The notes under the pieces: model-generated
The model's database searches: none
Told to the model about the DNA's origin: nothing
The model's input: the letters and a program-made list of their open reading frames with translations, nothing else
Part shown: piece by piece, positions 43,402 to 51,364 of the stretch
Layout: each line of letters starts with the position of its first letter
How positions within the stretch are numbered: position 1 is the stretch's first letter
Translations under genes and position numbers: made by a program
NCBI RefSeq assembly: GCF_006715165.1
Contig: NZ_VFMS01000001.1
Coordinates: 1,922,001-1,986,000 of the forward strand
Reading direction: 5' to 3'
Source: Arthrobacter sp. SLBN-122
GTDB lineage: Bacteria; Actinomycetota; Actinomycetes; Actinomycetales; Micrococcaceae
DNA: 64,000 bases

Positions 43402-43659
43402 TTAGCTTCCGGAACTGTCCCCTTCTCCGGAAACCCGGTTGCTGCGCTGCTGCAGCCGGTCGATGTGCTTGGACGCCTCCGCCTTGCTCAGGTCTGCGGG
43501 GAGTTCTTCCCCTGCCTCCCGTGCCAGCGTATCGAGGTAGCTGCGCTGCGCCGCGGTCATGGGTTCATCTCCGGTAACCCAGTCTTCAGGGTCCCTGTTG
43601 AGGCCTGCATTGGGCTCGGGTTCCGGGCTGCCGATGGTTTCCTGGTTGCTGTCGCTCAT
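43402..43659 (-). CDS. DUF3072 domain-containing protein
   Basis: The 85-residue protein has the DUF3072 core (MTAAQRSYLDTLAREAGEEL, then KAEASKHIDRLQQRS), a helical domain of unknown function common in actinobacteria and similar to the tail helices of some nucleic-acid-associated proteins. The first 35 residues are acidic and disordered. ATG 43659 gives the usual family start; a longer frame upstream is unlikely. It lies downstream of a terminator-like hairpin that follows terC, so it is probably transcribed alone. Confidence 0.8.
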   Translation of the reverse strand: MSDSNQETIGSPEPEPNAGLNRDPEDWVTGDEPMTAAQRSYLDTLAREAGEELPADLSKAEASKHIDRLQQRSNRVSGEGDSSGS

Positions 43660-43727
43660 GGGTACGAGTCTAGGGCGGAGCCCTGACTTTCGGCAGGAAC
43701 GGGATTCCGCACGGCACCGGCTTTGGT

Positions 43728-43763
43728 CAGGCACCCGCGGGGAAACTGCCGCGCGGGTGCCTG
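43728..43763 (-). terminator. Terminator after terC
   Basis: CAGGCACCCGCG (43728-43739) pairs perfectly with 43752-43763 around a 12-base loop. It follows the terC stop on the same strand and precedes the DUF3072 gene. Confidence 0.65.
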
Positions 43764-43788
43764 CCCGCCACTCTTATTGCCGCGCCTG

Positions 43789-44838
43789 CTACTGCAGGGA
43801 CTTTTCCACCGGCGGCAGGTCCTTCCTGCTGCCGGCTTTTGGCCACAGGGGCTCCAGGGCGTCGAGTTCTTCCGGCGTGGCATTCCGGAACGGCGGTTCT
43901 GCCGGGACCGGCGGATCGTGCGGGCCCGTGCGCCGGGTGGCGATGAGGCTCGCGCCGATCGAAACGCCCAGGATGGCGGTAATGACGGCGAGGGAGACCG
44001 GCGTCGGGATGTAGTAGACGTCGATCTTGAGCGCCATCTTGATGCCCACCCAGATCAGCACCAGCGCCAGCCCTGCCTTCAGGTACACGAAGCGGTGGAT
44101 GAGGTCCGCCAGCAGGAAGTACATGGCGCGCAGGCCCAGGATGGCGAACGCGTTGGCCGTGAACACCAGGAAGACCTCGTCCGTGACCGCGAAGATGGCC
44201 GGGATGGAGTCGACGGCGAAGATGATGTCCGTGACTTCAACCAGCACCAGGACCGCCAGCAGGGGAGTGGCAAGCAGGACGCCGCCCTTCCGGATCAGGA
44301 AGCGCTGGCCGTGGAAGGCGTCCGTCATGGGCACGTGCCGGCGGAACAGCTTCAACGCACGGGACTTCCCGGGGTCGATGTGTTCATCACGCTGCCGAAG
44401 CATCCGGTAGCCGGTGAAGAGCAGGAATGCCGCGAACAGGTAGAGGACCCAGCCGGCGCCGGCGATGATGGCCGAGCCTGCTGCGATGAACAGGCCGCGG
44501 AACACCAGCGCGCCCAGGACGCCGAAGAAGAGCACACGGTGCTGGTACTCGCGGGGGACGGCGAAGAACGTGAAGATGATCGCCCAGACAAAGACGTTGT
44601 CCACGGCGAGTGACTTCTCGATGAGGTATCCCGCGAAGTATTGATGGCCGAACTCCGCGCCGTACAGGAACCAGACCAGTCCGCCGAAGGCTACGCCGAA
44701 CAGCACCCACACCGCGGACCAGGCGGCGGCCTCGCGGACGCTGATGACGTGGGCGCGGCGGTGGGCCACGAGGTCGATGGCGAGCATGAGGAGGATGAAT
44801 CCGATGACGGCGAACCACATCCATAGGGGCACGTTCAT
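43789..44838 (-). CDS. TerC-family membrane protein (probable Mn exporter)
   Basis: The 349-residue protein has about nine membrane helices and the TerC hallmarks: acidic residues within helices (FAGYLIEKSLAVDNVFVWAI; VTDIIFAVDSIPAIFAVTDE). TerC/Alx proteins are linked to manganese export and metal homeostasis, and those behind yybP-ykoY riboswitches respond to Mn. Such a riboswitch lies directly upstream here (44872-44964). The last 40 residues are a Pro-rich soluble tail. ATG 44838 is preceded by a weak site, with a hairpin in front that may control access. Confidence 0.9.
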   Translation of the reverse strand: MNVPLWMWFAVIGFILLMLAIDLVAHRRAHVISVREAAAWSAVWVLFGVAFGGLVWFLYGAEFGHQYFAGYLIEKSLAVDNVFVWAIIFTFFAVPREYQHRVLFFGVLGALVFRGLFIAAGSAIIAGAGWVLYLFAAFLLFTGYRMLRQRDEHIDPGKSRALKLFRRHVPMTDAFHGQRFLIRKGGVLLATPLLAVLVLVEVTDIIFAVDSIPAIFAVTDEVFLVFTANAFAILGLRAMYFLLADLIHRFVYLKAGLALVLIWVGIKMALKIDVYYIPTPVSLAVITAILGVSIGASLIATRRTGPHDPPVPAEPPFRNATPEELDALEPLWPKAGSRKDLPPVEKSLQ

Positions 44839-44871
44839 GGGGTACCTGCTTCCAGTCGGTAACTACCAACT

Positions 44872-44964
44872 GGAGGTCTCTCCCGGCCAACGCCTGGCCC
44901 GTCCACCGGAAGGCGCAGGGGCCTCCGTACTGACGATGGACTGAAGTAGGGGATACTCCCCTCC
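44872..44964 (-). ncRNA. yybP-ykoY (manganese) riboswitch upstream of terC
   Basis: Read leftward, the leader starts GGAGGGGAGTA (44964-44954), has CGTCAGTACG in the middle, and ends GGGAGAGACCTCC, with GGAGG/CCTCC closing the P1 helix. These are the conserved parts of the yybP-ykoY Mn2+ aptamer (GGGGAGUA, CGUCA and GAGACC). Between it and the ATG, CCAGTTGGT (44870-44862) can pair with ACCGACTGG to form a hairpin near the ribosome site, the likely expression platform. Confidence 0.75.
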
Positions 44965-45041
44965 GTATGAATAATGTACAGAATCATTGGCACGTTGGGT
45001 AGGCAAGGAAGAACCAAACCTGGAACCGGAAGGCTGATTCG

Positions 45042-45914
45042 ATGGATGCGAAGCTCAAAGTGGCTGTGCTCGGGACGGGAATCATGGGGGCGGCCATGGC
45101 CCGGAACATCCTGCGGGCCGGCCATGACGTTTCAGTGTGGAACCGGGACCCGGCCAAGACGGAACCGCTGGTTGCCCAGGGTGCCCGGCGTGCCGCCACC
45201 CCTGCCGACGCTGTGGGGGCAGCCGAGGTGGTCCTGACCATGCTCTACGATGCCGCCGCGGTGGAAGAGGTCATCCGGAGTGCAGCGCCCGGCGTGCGGC
45301 CCGGCACGGCCTGGATCCAGTCCACCACGGTAGGGGTGCAGGATGTCCCCCCGTTGGCCGCCCTGGCTTCGGAGCTTGGTCTGGACCTGGTGGAGGCGCC
45401 TGTTTCCGGAACGCGGGCCCCTGCCGAGGCCGGCCAGCTCCTGGTGCTTGCCGCCGGTCCCGGGCCAGTGCGGCACCGCGTGGCGCCCGTCCTCGATGCT
45501 GTCGGCGCGCGGACCATCTGGACGGGTGACGACCCCGCCACGGGTTCGGCAGCCCGCCTCAAACTGGTGGTCAACAGTTGGGTCATCGCAGCCTCCAACG
45601 CCGCCGGTGAAGCGGTTGCCCTTGCCCGGGCGCTGGGCGTCGATCCCCAGCAGTTTCTTGGCGTGCTCGACGGCGGTCCGCTTGACCTGCCCTATCTGCG
45701 CACCAAGATGGACCTCATCCTGAACGACGGGCTGGAGCCTGCCTCCTTCGCCGTGGACACTGCGTGCAAGGACGCGCACCTCATCGTCGACGCCGCCGCC
45801 GAGCGTGGCTTGAGGCTGGATGGCGCTGTTGCGTTTGCTGCCCGGCTTGACCGGGTGTCCGGGCAGGGGCGCGCCAAAGAGGACATGGCCGCGGCTTATT
45901 TCGCCAGCTACTAA
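45042..45914 (+). CDS. NAD(P)-dependent beta-hydroxyacid dehydrogenase (3-HIBADH family)
   Basis: The 290-residue protein has the N-terminal NAD(P)-binding motif (LKVAVLGTGIMGAAMARNIL), the substrate-binding signature (LVEAPVSGTRAPAEAGQL) and the catalytic Lys in ARLKLVVNSWVIAA, as in 3-hydroxyisobutyrate, tartronate-semialdehyde and glyoxylate reductases. The substrate is unknown. ATG 45042 follows GGAAGG. It is divergent from terC and stands before the MHS transporter gene, which has its own promoter at 45960-45988. Confidence 0.85.
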   Translation: MDAKLKVAVLGTGIMGAAMARNILRAGHDVSVWNRDPAKTEPLVAQGARRAATPADAVGAAEVVLTMLYDAAAVEEVIRSAAPGVRPGTAWIQSTTVGVQDVPPLAALASELGLDLVEAPVSGTRAPAEAGQLLVLAAGPGPVRHRVAPVLDAVGARTIWTGDDPATGSAARLKLVVNSWVIAASNAAGEAVALARALGVDPQQFLGVLDGGPLDLPYLRTKMDLILNDGLEPASFAVDTACKDAHLIVDAAAERGLRLDGAVAFAARLDRVSGQGRAKEDMAAAYFASY

Positions 45915-45959
45915 AGTCCGCGGCACAAGGCTGGCCAGCTACTGGGATAGCGCTTGCCA

Positions 45960-46003
45960 TTGACGTAATCCGCGTCACCTTCTATATTTGATGAATCGAT
46001 TCA
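45960..46003 (+). promoter_or_regulatory. Promoter and operator of the MHS transporter gene
   Basis: TTGACG (45960-45965) and TATATT (45983-45988) are 17 bases apart. A perfect 12-bp palindrome TGAATCGATTCA (45992-46003) follows where transcription should start, a classic repressor position. The binding regulator is not identified. The leader to the ATG at 46133 is about 135 bases. Confidence 0.7.
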
Positions 46004-46132
46004 AAGAGCTGATGCCCCAAGGCTAATAAGGCCGGTACGAGCAGAACGCCCCCGGGCGCGGACAACACCATTGAACAGCGTGAAACCCACCGGTTCCGGT
46101 TCCTTGCCAATGAAGACGAAGGACAAATGCAC

Positions 46133-47500
46133 ATGAGCACCACCCCAACCCTCGTTCCCATCAATAGCCAGGGAGCTGGAACAGGTCCGCGTGACCCGAG
46201 GAAAGCGGCGATGAGCGGCTGGATCGGAAGCGCGCTGGAGTACTACGATTTCGCGCTGTACTCCCTTGCGGCCACGCTGATCTTCCCCACGATTTTCTTC
46301 CCCTCGGAGAACCCCACCGTTGGAATCATCGCCTCCCTGGCAACATACGCCGTCGGGTATGTTTCCCGTCCCGTAGGCGCACTCGTCCTCGGAGCCTACG
46401 GTGACCGGCACGGGCGCAAGAAGGTCCTCGTCTTCGCGATGCTGCTCATGGGCTTTGCCACCTTCGCTGTAGGACTCCTGCCCACCTATGGACAGGTGGG
46501 ACTCCTGGCGCCCGCCCTCCTGGTACTCCTCCGGCTGATCCAGGGCTTTGCCGTGGCCGGCGAGCTCGGCGGTGCCAGCGCCATGATCGTGGAGCACTCG
46601 CCCGACGCCAAGCGCGGATTCTTTGCCAGCTTCAGCCTCCAGGGCACCCAGGTAGGCTCGATCCTCGCCACCGCCGTCCTGCTCCCGCTCGCCGCCATCC
46701 TCCCGGCTGACCAGTTCGGCACCTGGGGCTGGCGCATCCCGTTCCTGCTCTCCGCCGTCGTGATCCTGGCCGGCTACTTCATCCGCCGCCGGGTGCAGGA
46801 ACCGCCCGCCTATGCAGCGCAGTCAGGCAAGCCGGAAAGCAAGCGATTCCCGCTCGTTGAACTCCTGCGTACCCGGCCGGGCGCCCTGGTCCGCTGCATC
46901 GCGATGACCTTCACCAATGTCATCGGCATGGCCACCCTCATCTTCGGCGTCTCCTACGCCACCCAGAAGGGCTACGGCAACGGCTTCTCCAGCAGCGAGT
47001 TCCTGTGGGTGACCCTCGTGGCCAACATCGCGGCCGTCGCCACCATCCCGCTGTTCGGCGCGCTGTCCGACAGGATTGGCCGGCGGATGCTCATGGCGGC
47101 CGGCGGTGTCATCGGCGGTCTGTTGGTGACCGGGTACCTGTGGGCCATCGAACAGGGGAGCCTGCCGCTGGTCTTCGTGTGCGTCGTCATTGTGCAGGGC
47201 ATCTTCTTCCAGATGTGGAATGCCACCTTCGCCACGTTCTTCCAGGAGCAGTTCCCCATGCGGATCCGCGTGACCGGTTTCGCCGTCTCGCAGAATATCG
47301 GGCTCATGATTGCGTCGTTCTTCCCCAGCATCTTCACCGCCACAGCGCCTCCGGGCTCCAGCAACGTCCCGCTCACCATCGGGTTGACCACACTGGGCAT
47401 CTGCCTGGTCTCCGCCGTGGCCACCCTGATGTCCCCGGACACCAAGGGCAAGTCACTTGAGGACCTCGAGGTGCAGAAAACGGCGAAGGCCGGGGCATAG
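46133..47500 (+). CDS. MHS-family MFS transporter (metabolite:H+ symporter)
   Basis: The 455-residue protein has twelve membrane helices and the metabolite:H+ symporter pattern (GWIGSALEYYDFALYSLAAT; YGDRHGRKKVLVFAMLLMG; QGFAVAGELGGASAMIVEHS). Members include the shikimate, proline/betaine, alpha-ketoglutarate and aromatic-acid carriers. Start ATG 46133 has AAGGA nine bases upstream; the ATG at 46127 is too close to it. A role in uptake of an aromatic or organic acid is possible because of the catabolic cluster nearby, but it has its own regulated promoter. Confidence 0.88.
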   Translation: MSTTPTLVPINSQGAGTGPRDPRKAAMSGWIGSALEYYDFALYSLAATLIFPTIFFPSENPTVGIIASLATYAVGYVSRPVGALVLGAYGDRHGRKKVLVFAMLLMGFATFAVGLLPTYGQVGLLAPALLVLLRLIQGFAVAGELGGASAMIVEHSPDAKRGFFASFSLQGTQVGSILATAVLLPLAAILPADQFGTWGWRIPFLLSAVVILAGYFIRRRVQEPPAYAAQSGKPESKRFPLVELLRTRPGALVRCIAMTFTNVIGMATLIFGVSYATQKGYGNGFSSSEFLWVTLVANIAAVATIPLFGALSDRIGRRMLMAAGGVIGGLLVTGYLWAIEQGSLPLVFVCVVIVQGIFFQMWNATFATFFQEQFPMRIRVTGFAVSQNIGLMIASFFPSIFTATAPPGSSNVPLTIGLTTLGICLVSAVATLMSPDTKGKSLEDLEVQKTAKAGA

Positions 47501-47529
47501 CCCAGCCGAGGCACACAACTGCAGGTTCA

Positions 47530-47557
47530 GGAGGGGGCAGCGCATGCTGCCCCCTCC
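47530..47557 (+). terminator. Terminator after the MHS transporter
   Basis: GGAGGGGGCAGC (47530-47541) pairs perfectly with 47546-47557 around GCAT. It isolates the transporter gene from the gntR operon. Confidence 0.8.
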
Positions 47558-47582
47558 TTCGTTATGTCCCACCCCAATGCCC

Positions 47583-47609
47583 AGATGTATAGATGTATAG
47601 ATGTATACA
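47583..47609 (+). promoter_or_regulatory. Direct repeats and palindrome before gntR
   Basis: AGATGTAT is repeated three times in a row with an 8-bp period (47583-47606), ending in the perfect palindrome TGTATACA (47602-47609). TGTATACA resembles known FadR/GntR operators, so this is probably the autoregulatory site, 28 bases before the ATG. Confidence 0.6.
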
Positions 47610-47636
47610 AGTATGATGGCAGGTGGAGGAACACCC

Positions 47637-48302
47637 ATGCCAGAAACACCTGCCCGGAACACCGGCGCGCACTTTGCCTACGCGGAACTGAAGCGGCGGA
47701 TCCTTAGCCTTGAGCTGAAGCCGGGGGAACGCCTCTATGAGCCGGCCATGGCGTCGGCCCTGCAGGTGAGCCGCACACCGCTCCGGGAGGCCATCAGGCG
47801 GCTCATCTCGGAGAGCCTGCTGGAACAGCAGCCCACCGGGGGAGTGCTGGTGCCGGCGCTGGATGAGGCCGCCATTTCCGAACTTTATGAAGTCCGCGCG
47901 GCCATGGAGTCCCTCATGGCCCGCAATGCCTGCCTGAAGGCGACACCGGCCGACATCGAAGCCCTCCAAGGCATTCTTGAACGCAATGCGGCCATGGTGA
48001 AGTTTGCCGACGACGCCATGCAGCAGGGCATGGCACTGCACGCGAAGATCGCCACCATCGCAGGGAACTCCTGGGCCCGCCGGTTCCACAGCCAGATTTC
48101 CAGCCAGATGGAACGCTACCGGCACTTCACCAACAGCACCCAGGAGCGCCGGGACCAGGCCCTGGCCCAGCACCGGACCCTGGTGGAGGCCCTGGCCGGC
48201 GGCGACCCGGACAAGGCAGCCAAGATCGCGTTCGACCACGTCATGGGTGCCCGCGATGCCGCAGTCCGGGCCATCTCCGGCAACAGTGCCGCCAGCTCAT
48301 GA
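47637..48302 (+). CDS. GntR-family regulator (FadR/FCD subfamily)
   Basis: The 221-residue protein has the GntR winged helix (FAYAELKRRILSLELKPGER, then ASALQVSRTPLREAIRRLIS) and an all-helical FCD effector domain with metal-binding His/Asp residues (ALHAKIATIAGN; QHRTLVEALAGGD). ATG 47637 has GGAGG eight bases upstream; earlier in-frame starts would overlap the operator. Its stop overlaps the next gene (ATGA), so it is co-translated with an MFS transporter that it probably regulates. The ligand is likely a carboxylic acid. Confidence 0.88.
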   Translation: MPETPARNTGAHFAYAELKRRILSLELKPGERLYEPAMASALQVSRTPLREAIRRLISESLLEQQPTGGVLVPALDEAAISELYEVRAAMESLMARNACLKATPADIEALQGILERNAAMVKFADDAMQQGMALHAKIATIAGNSWARRFHSQISSQMERYRHFTNSTQERRDQALAQHRTLVEALAGGDPDKAAKIAFDHVMGARDAAVRAISGNSAASS

Positions 48303-49468
48303 TTGGTGAGTTGGGGCGGCGTTCGGCCACTGCCCTGCTGGTCCATTCGGCGCTGATCCAGGCTGTGACTTTCCTGGTCCGGCCGGCAGCCACCTACCGC
48401 GCACTGGAGCTGGAGGTTCCGGACTTCGCCCTGGGCCTGCTTGCAGCCAGCTATGCTGTCTTTCCCTTGCTGCTCGCCGTCCCCACGGGCAGCCTGGTGG
48501 ACCGCCTGGGTGAGCGGCGGCTGATGGCCATCGGGTCCGGCGTCGTCCTTTCCTGTTCTGCCTTCCTGCTGCTGTGGGGTACGTCGATCGTGGCCCTCGT
48601 GGCCGGGACCGCGCTGCTTGGCGCCGGGCAACTGGCCTGCGTAGTGGGGCAGCAGGCGGTGGTGGCCAACAATGCCGCCTCGTCCCGGATGGACTCCGCG
48701 TTCGGATACCTGACGTTTGCCGCGTCCCTGGGCCAGGCCCTCGGGCCGCTGGCGATTTCCCTGGTGGGCGGCGCCTCGGTCCGGCCCGACACCCAGGCCA
48801 TCTTCCTGCTCTCGGTGGTCATGAGCCTGGTGCTCTTCGTAACCACCTTCGTCCTCCCGGCGCACGTCAGCGTCCGGCGGAAGAAGGGCGCGGCCGCCAC
48901 CAAGGGCAGCGCCGTTTCGCTGCTGAAGGCCCCCGGCGTGGCCCGCGCGCTGGCTACCAGCGCCACCGTGCTTGCCGTGGTGGACCTGACCATGGTGTAC
49001 CTGCCGGCGCTGGGCGCCGACCGGGGGCTCACTGCGGCAACGGTGGGTGCCCTGCTGACCGTGCGGGCCGTGTTCTCCATGGTTTCCAGGCTCCTGCTGG
49101 GCCGGGTGTCCCGGAGGATCGGCCGGATGCGGCTGCTGGTGGTGAGCCTGGCCCTGTCCACGTTTGCGTTGGCCGTTGTGGCCATCCCGATGCCCGTGTG
49201 GCTGCTGTTTGCCGTCATGGCGGTGCTCGGGCTGGGGCTCGGCATTGGCCAGCCCCTGACCATGTCCTGGCTCTCGGCGCAGGCGCCGGCCGGGCAGCGT
49301 GGCAGGGCCCTGGCTTTGAGGCTCGCCGGGAACCGGGTGGGACAGGTTGTCCTGCCGAGTGCCATTGGCAGCGTGGCGGCCGGGCTGGGCTCGGGCGGGG
49401 TGTTCCTGGCCTCTGCGGTGGTGGTGGGCGGGACGCTCCTGCTGCTCCGGGGCGTGCAGCTGGACTGA
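48299..49468 (+). CDS. MFS transporter co-translated with gntR
   Basis: The 389-residue protein has twelve membrane segments with the MFS loop 2-3 motif (GSLVDRLGERRLMAIGSGVV) and the repeated loop 8-9 motif (LLGRVSRRIGRMRLLVVSLA). It resembles drug/metabolite exporters of the 12-helix type, but direction cannot be inferred. ATG 48299 overlaps the gntR stop by four bases. The 111-bp palindromic element begins 18 bases after the stop. Confidence 0.85.
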   Translation: MIGELGRRSATALLVHSALIQAVTFLVRPAATYRALELEVPDFALGLLAASYAVFPLLLAVPTGSLVDRLGERRLMAIGSGVVLSCSAFLLLWGTSIVALVAGTALLGAGQLACVVGQQAVVANNAASSRMDSAFGYLTFAASLGQALGPLAISLVGGASVRPDTQAIFLLSVVMSLVLFVTTFVLPAHVSVRRKKGAAATKGSAVSLLKAPGVARALATSATVLAVVDLTMVYLPALGADRGLTAATVGALLTVRAVFSMVSRLLLGRVSRRIGRMRLLVVSLALSTFALAVVAIPMPVWLLFAVMAVLGLGLGIGQPLTMSWLSAQAPAGQRGRALALRLAGNRVGQVVLPSAIGSVAAGLGSGGVFLASAVVVGGTLLLLRGVQLD

Positions 49469-49485
49469 CTGCGCGCATGCTTTGC

Positions 49486-49596
49486 CGTCACGCCGGGCAG
49501 GCTTTCGGGGAACGGACGACGGCGGGACCCGGGTTTCCGGGGCTTCCCCGCCAAGGGGGGGCCGAAAGCGTGCCGTGCGTGACGCCGTCGGCCGTC
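49486..49596. repeat. 111-bp palindromic element, copy A
   Basis: The element has 23-bp imperfect terminal inverted repeats (20 of 23 match: CGTCACGCCGGGCAGGCTTT... against the complement of its right end). By my base count it is about 89% identical to 60447-60557 in the same orientation. It carries no open gene. It could be a MITE-like or REP-type element, or a structured terminator after the MFS gene. Confidence 0.8.
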
Positions 49597-49604
49597 ACAT
49601 GCGA

Positions 49605-49619
49605 TTCCGCTGGACAGAA
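49605..49619. promoter_or_regulatory. Putative IclR operator upstream of the first HD gene
   Basis: TTCCGCTGGACAGAA matches, as reverse complement, the site TTCCGTCCAGTGGAA at 51251-51265 in 13 of 15 positions. The outer arms GATTC/GAATC are perfect. It lies 43 bases before the HD gene at 49662. Confidence 0.6.
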
Positions 49620-49661
49620 TCCGTCATTGCCAGCCACCCGTCCGCTGGGCAGGCTGTGTGC

Positions 49662-50351
49662 ATGACGAAGCTGCAGCCCGCCGCCAACTATTCAGGCCTC
49701 GACGCCACTGCGGTTACCGCCGGCATCGAGCCCGACCCCGCCGGAGTCATCGCACTGGAACCAATGCTGGCCGGGATCTGGGAACTGGCCGCTCCGTACT
49801 TGACGGTCCGGGACAACGACGCCCACACCCTGTATGCCTTCGGCCTGGCCCGCGCCCTCCTGGACGCCCATCCGGAAGCGGATGCCGCTGTGGTCCTTCC
49901 CGCGATCATGCTGCACGACATCGGCTGGTCGCAGGTCCCGCCCGGCGACGTCCTTGCAGCCATTGCGCCGGGCGGCGGCAGGCCCGACCTGGTGCTGCTG
50001 CACGAAAAGGAGGGGGCGCGCCTGGCCGCGGACATCCTCGCGGAGCGCCGTTACGACCGCACCAGGATCCCCGCCATCCTGAACATCATCGACGGCCACG
50101 ATTCCCGGCGGGAGGCCCTCTCCATTGAGGACGCCATCGTCAAGGACGCGGACAAGACCTGGCGCCTCAGTCCGCACGGCATCGACACCGTCATGGACTG
50201 GTTCGGGCTGGACCGCGGGCAGGCCCTCCGGCTGTGCTCCCAGCGCGTGCACGGCCACCTGTTCACTGCAGAGGCGCAGGCCATGGCGCGGGCACTGTCA
50301 GCACTGGAATCGGTCACCCTCTGGCCGCAGCGGCAACGCCTGCTTGGCTGA
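49662..50351 (+). CDS. HD-domain hydrolase, paralogue of the cluster phosphohydrolase
   Basis: The 229-residue protein has an HD-domain metal site: His55 (DNDAHTLY), His85-Asp86 (AIMLHDIGWS), a further His in HEKEGARLAA, IIDGHDSR and the final Asp in IVKDADKTWRLS. It is clearly homologous to the HD protein at 58154 (LHDTGWAHV; IDGHDTRPVA; DADRLWRF), which corresponds to CreD, the phosphatase of 4-hydroxybenzyl phosphate. ATG 49662 is preceded by a weak site. It is a single gene upstream of iclR, with its own copy of the putative IclR operator, so it is likely part of the same pathway. Confidence 0.85.
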   Translation: MTKLQPAANYSGLDATAVTAGIEPDPAGVIALEPMLAGIWELAAPYLTVRDNDAHTLYAFGLARALLDAHPEADAAVVLPAIMLHDIGWSQVPPGDVLAAIAPGGGRPDLVLLHEKEGARLAADILAERRYDRTRIPAILNIIDGHDSRREALSIEDAIVKDADKTWRLSPHGIDTVMDWFGLDRGQALRLCSQRVHGHLFTAEAQAMARALSALESVTLWPQRQRLLG

Positions 50352-50448
50352 GCTGGACACCGGCGCGGCCCGGAGCCGTTCCCGCGCTTAGACTCTTTCC
50401 GGACGCTGCCGGCACCTTGGGCCCAGCGCCAGGAGCGAGGAGGCCCCC

Positions 50449-51243
50449 ATGGCCGGCGGAAGCCGCGACCCCGGTCGCACCGTGACGTCCAAAGTGCTGT
50501 CCATCCTGGAAGCCTTCGAGACCTCCCGCGGCGCCCTGAGCCTGACCGACATCGCGGACAAATCCGGGCTCCCGCTCAGCACCGCGCATCGGCTGGTGAA
50601 CGAACTGACCGACTGGGGATTCCTGTCGCGGGAACCGAACGGCCGTTACCAGCTGGGGATCCGGCTGTGGGAGCTGGCGCAGAACACCGGCCGCCAGCTG
50701 CGCGATGCCGCCCACCCCTACATTCAGGACCTGTTCTCGCTGACCGGCGAGACGGCACACCTGGCGATCCGGGCCGGCAATGAGGTCCTGTACATCGACC
50801 GGGTCTACGGCTCCAAGCGCGTGCCCCGCGCGTCCCGGGTGGGCGGCCGCCTTCCCATGCACGCCACCGCCGTTGGAAAAGTCATCCTGGCGTTCGAAGA
50901 CGACTGGGTGCGCGACGCCTACCTGCACCGGGACCTGGAACGCGCCACCGCCCACACACACATCGACCCGCAAAAATTCACCGCCGAGCTGGCGGACATC
51001 CATGCGCAGGGCTACGCCACCACCCTTGAGGAAGTGCGGCTTGGCTCCTGCTCCATAGCCGTCCCGGTGTTCCACACCGGTCGGATCGGCGCCGCCATCG
51101 GCCTGGTGTTGCCCACCACGCAGGCGTCCACCATGATCAGGTACCTTCCCGTCCTCAAGGGCATATCGGCCCAGATCGAAAAGGCCACGGCGCGGATCCC
51201 CCTGGAGACCCTGATCGGCGTGCACAAAGGCACGCGCGGCTGA
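50449..51243 (+). CDS. IclR-family regulator of the cre-like cluster
   Basis: The 264-residue protein has an IclR winged helix (VTSKVLSILEAFETSRGALS, then DIADKSGLPLSTAHRLVNEL) and the IclR effector domain (LFSLTGETAHLAIRAGNEVL; RLPMHATAVGKVIL). IclR regulators of aromatic catabolism usually sense the substrate or an intermediate. ATG 50449 follows GAGGAGG. It lies between the HD gene and the P450 operon, both carrying the motif TTCYGTCCAGYGGAA upstream, so it is the obvious candidate regulator for both. Whether it activates or represses is unknown. Confidence 0.88.
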   Translation: MAGGSRDPGRTVTSKVLSILEAFETSRGALSLTDIADKSGLPLSTAHRLVNELTDWGFLSREPNGRYQLGIRLWELAQNTGRQLRDAAHPYIQDLFSLTGETAHLAIRAGNEVLYIDRVYGSKRVPRASRVGGRLPMHATAVGKVILAFEDDWVRDAYLHRDLERATAHTHIDPQKFTAELADIHAQGYATTLEEVRLGSCSIAVPVFHTGRIGAAIGLVLPTTQASTMIRYLPVLKGISAQIEKATARIPLETLIGVHKGTRG

Positions 51244-51250
51244 CGTTCGT

Positions 51251-51265
51251 TTCCGTCCAGTGGAA
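51251..51265. promoter_or_regulatory. Putative IclR operator upstream of the P450 operon
   Basis: TTCCGTCCAGTGGAA has TTCC/GGAA arms around seven bases and matches the site at 49605-49619 read on the other strand. It lies 99 bases before the P450 start, a typical distance for an IclR site next to a promoter. Confidence 0.6.
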
Positions 51266-51364
51266 GCGGACGCTGTCCCCGCCCGGTGATGTGGACCACA
51301 CTGGTCACTAAGAAACCCCTGCCACCCTGAAGTGCCGGGCGGAGCCAAGTCACCAGGAGTCAAC

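Noticed and set aside
51244..51364. Leader peptide or attenuator before the P450 gene
   Set aside because: I see no short frame with a ribosome site and no terminator hairpin in this gap, only the putative IclR site.
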